A stretch of DNA of 6,219 nucleotides from Oscillospiraceae bacterium UBA6370 (GTDB lineage Bacteria; Bacillota; Clostridia; Oscillospirales; Oscillospiraceae). A program made the translations under genes and the position numbers. Positions 5,927 to 6,219 of this stretch are shown here, one piece after another. The notes below the pieces were generated by a model. It was not told where the DNA came from and did not search any database. It was given only the letters and a program-made list of their open reading frames with translations. The DNA lies in NCBI GenBank assembly GCA_002437735.1, contig DJRC01000043.1:1-6219 (forward strand), written 5' to 3'. The stretch's first letter is position 1. Each line of letters opens with the position of its first letter.

Positions 5927-6219
5927 TCATTCGGAAAGGAGCATACGGTCGTTATCGAGCATCCTGCCCGTGCCCGCGCGGAAGCGCTCGATGAGGTCCT
6001 CCACCGTCATGCCGGCACGCTCCCCGCCCGCGACATCGAGCACGATGCCGCCGTCCGCCATCATCAGCGTGCGGTTGCCGAGCGAGAGCGCCTGCGTCAT
6101 GTTGTGCGTCACCATCAAGCAGGTGATGTGATGCTCCGCCACCACGCGCTGCGTAAGCGCGAGCACCTTTTCCGCCGTCCCCGGGTCGAGCGCCGCAGTG
6201 TGCTCGTCGAGCAGCAGCA
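5927..6219 (-). CDS. ABC transporter ATP-binding protein, tryptophan/PF04392-associated type (C-terminal part; start off window)
   Basis: The last 96 residues of an ABC ATPase are present; the frame is open to the right edge. It begins with the Walker B and D-loop LLLDEHTAALDP, where the H after DE is typical of the COG1101 group, followed by the switch histidine in MVTHNM. Walker A, Q-loop and signature lie outside. The end (ADGGIVLDVAGGE, then MTVEDLIERF) also fits that group, whose members work with a two-helix-bundle permease and a PF04392 substrate-binding lipoprotein; streptococcal relatives import tryptophan. The substrate here is unproven. It is the last gene of its operon: a terminator follows at 5772-5810. 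Permease and binding-protein genes are expected to the right. Confidence 0.85.
   Translation of the reverse strand, partial: LLLDEHTAALDPGTAEKVLALTQRVVAEHHITCLMVTHNMTQALSLGNRTLMMADGGIVLDVAGGERAGMTVEDLIERFRAGTGRMLDNDRMLLSE

Noticed and set aside
5737..6131. Plus-strand open frames over the right intergenic region and ABC gene
   Set aside because: They run through a terminator hairpin and the antisense of the ABC ATPase and show no domain.

Overview
The window looks like a chromosomal segment of a GC-rich, gut-type Clostridia bacterium (Oscillospiraceae/Ruminococcaceae-like). The evidence is a Firmicutes-style BlaI/M56 regulatory pair, strong sigma-A-type promoters (TTGACA-17/18-TATAAA, TATACT or TATGAT), purine-rich ribosome binding sites, a tRNA-Ala with encoded CCA, and an ABC ATPase of the tryptophan/PF04392-associated type. 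The taxon is inferred from gene content, not proven.

Layout, left to right. Positions 1-2570 (minus) hold a BlaR1-like M56 membrane metallopeptidase that runs off the left edge. It has four predicted membrane segments, an HELCH zinc site and an extracytoplasmic tail of more than 500 residues without a penicillin-binding signature. One base upstream lies its BlaI/MecI-type repressor gene (2572-2958, minus). The operon promoter contains two copies of a TACTAC-N4-GTCGT operator, one between -35 and -10 and one at the predicted transcript start, so the pair is very probably autoregulated. Divergently, 3114-3290 is a complete tRNA-Ala(GGC) unit with its own promoter and a strong bidirectional terminator.

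Positions 3317-3668 are a small mobile-element relic: a truncated IS66-type TnpA flanked by two copies of a roughly 74-bp direct repeat. Positions 3779-5440 (minus) encode a c-di-GMP protein with a PAS-like sensor region, a degenerate GGDEF domain and an EAL domain with all catalytic residues intact, so probably a phosphodiesterase. Just upstream, in another frame, is the C-terminal end of a second GGDEF domain. A good promoter lies immediately before this relic, suggesting that the locus is a 5'-truncated, frameshifted version of a longer gene. Positions 5748-5916 are non-coding and hairpin-rich, including a clear terminator for the minus-strand ABC ATPase gene that enters from the right edge (5927-6219).

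No CRISPR array, phage module or clearly new multi-gene system is visible. The most interesting items are the M56 sensor tail of unknown ligand, the double-operator promoter, the repeat-flanked IS66 relic and the eroded GGDEF-GGDEF-EAL locus. The two largest edge genes have their start or stop outside the window, so their full domain content cannot be judged.
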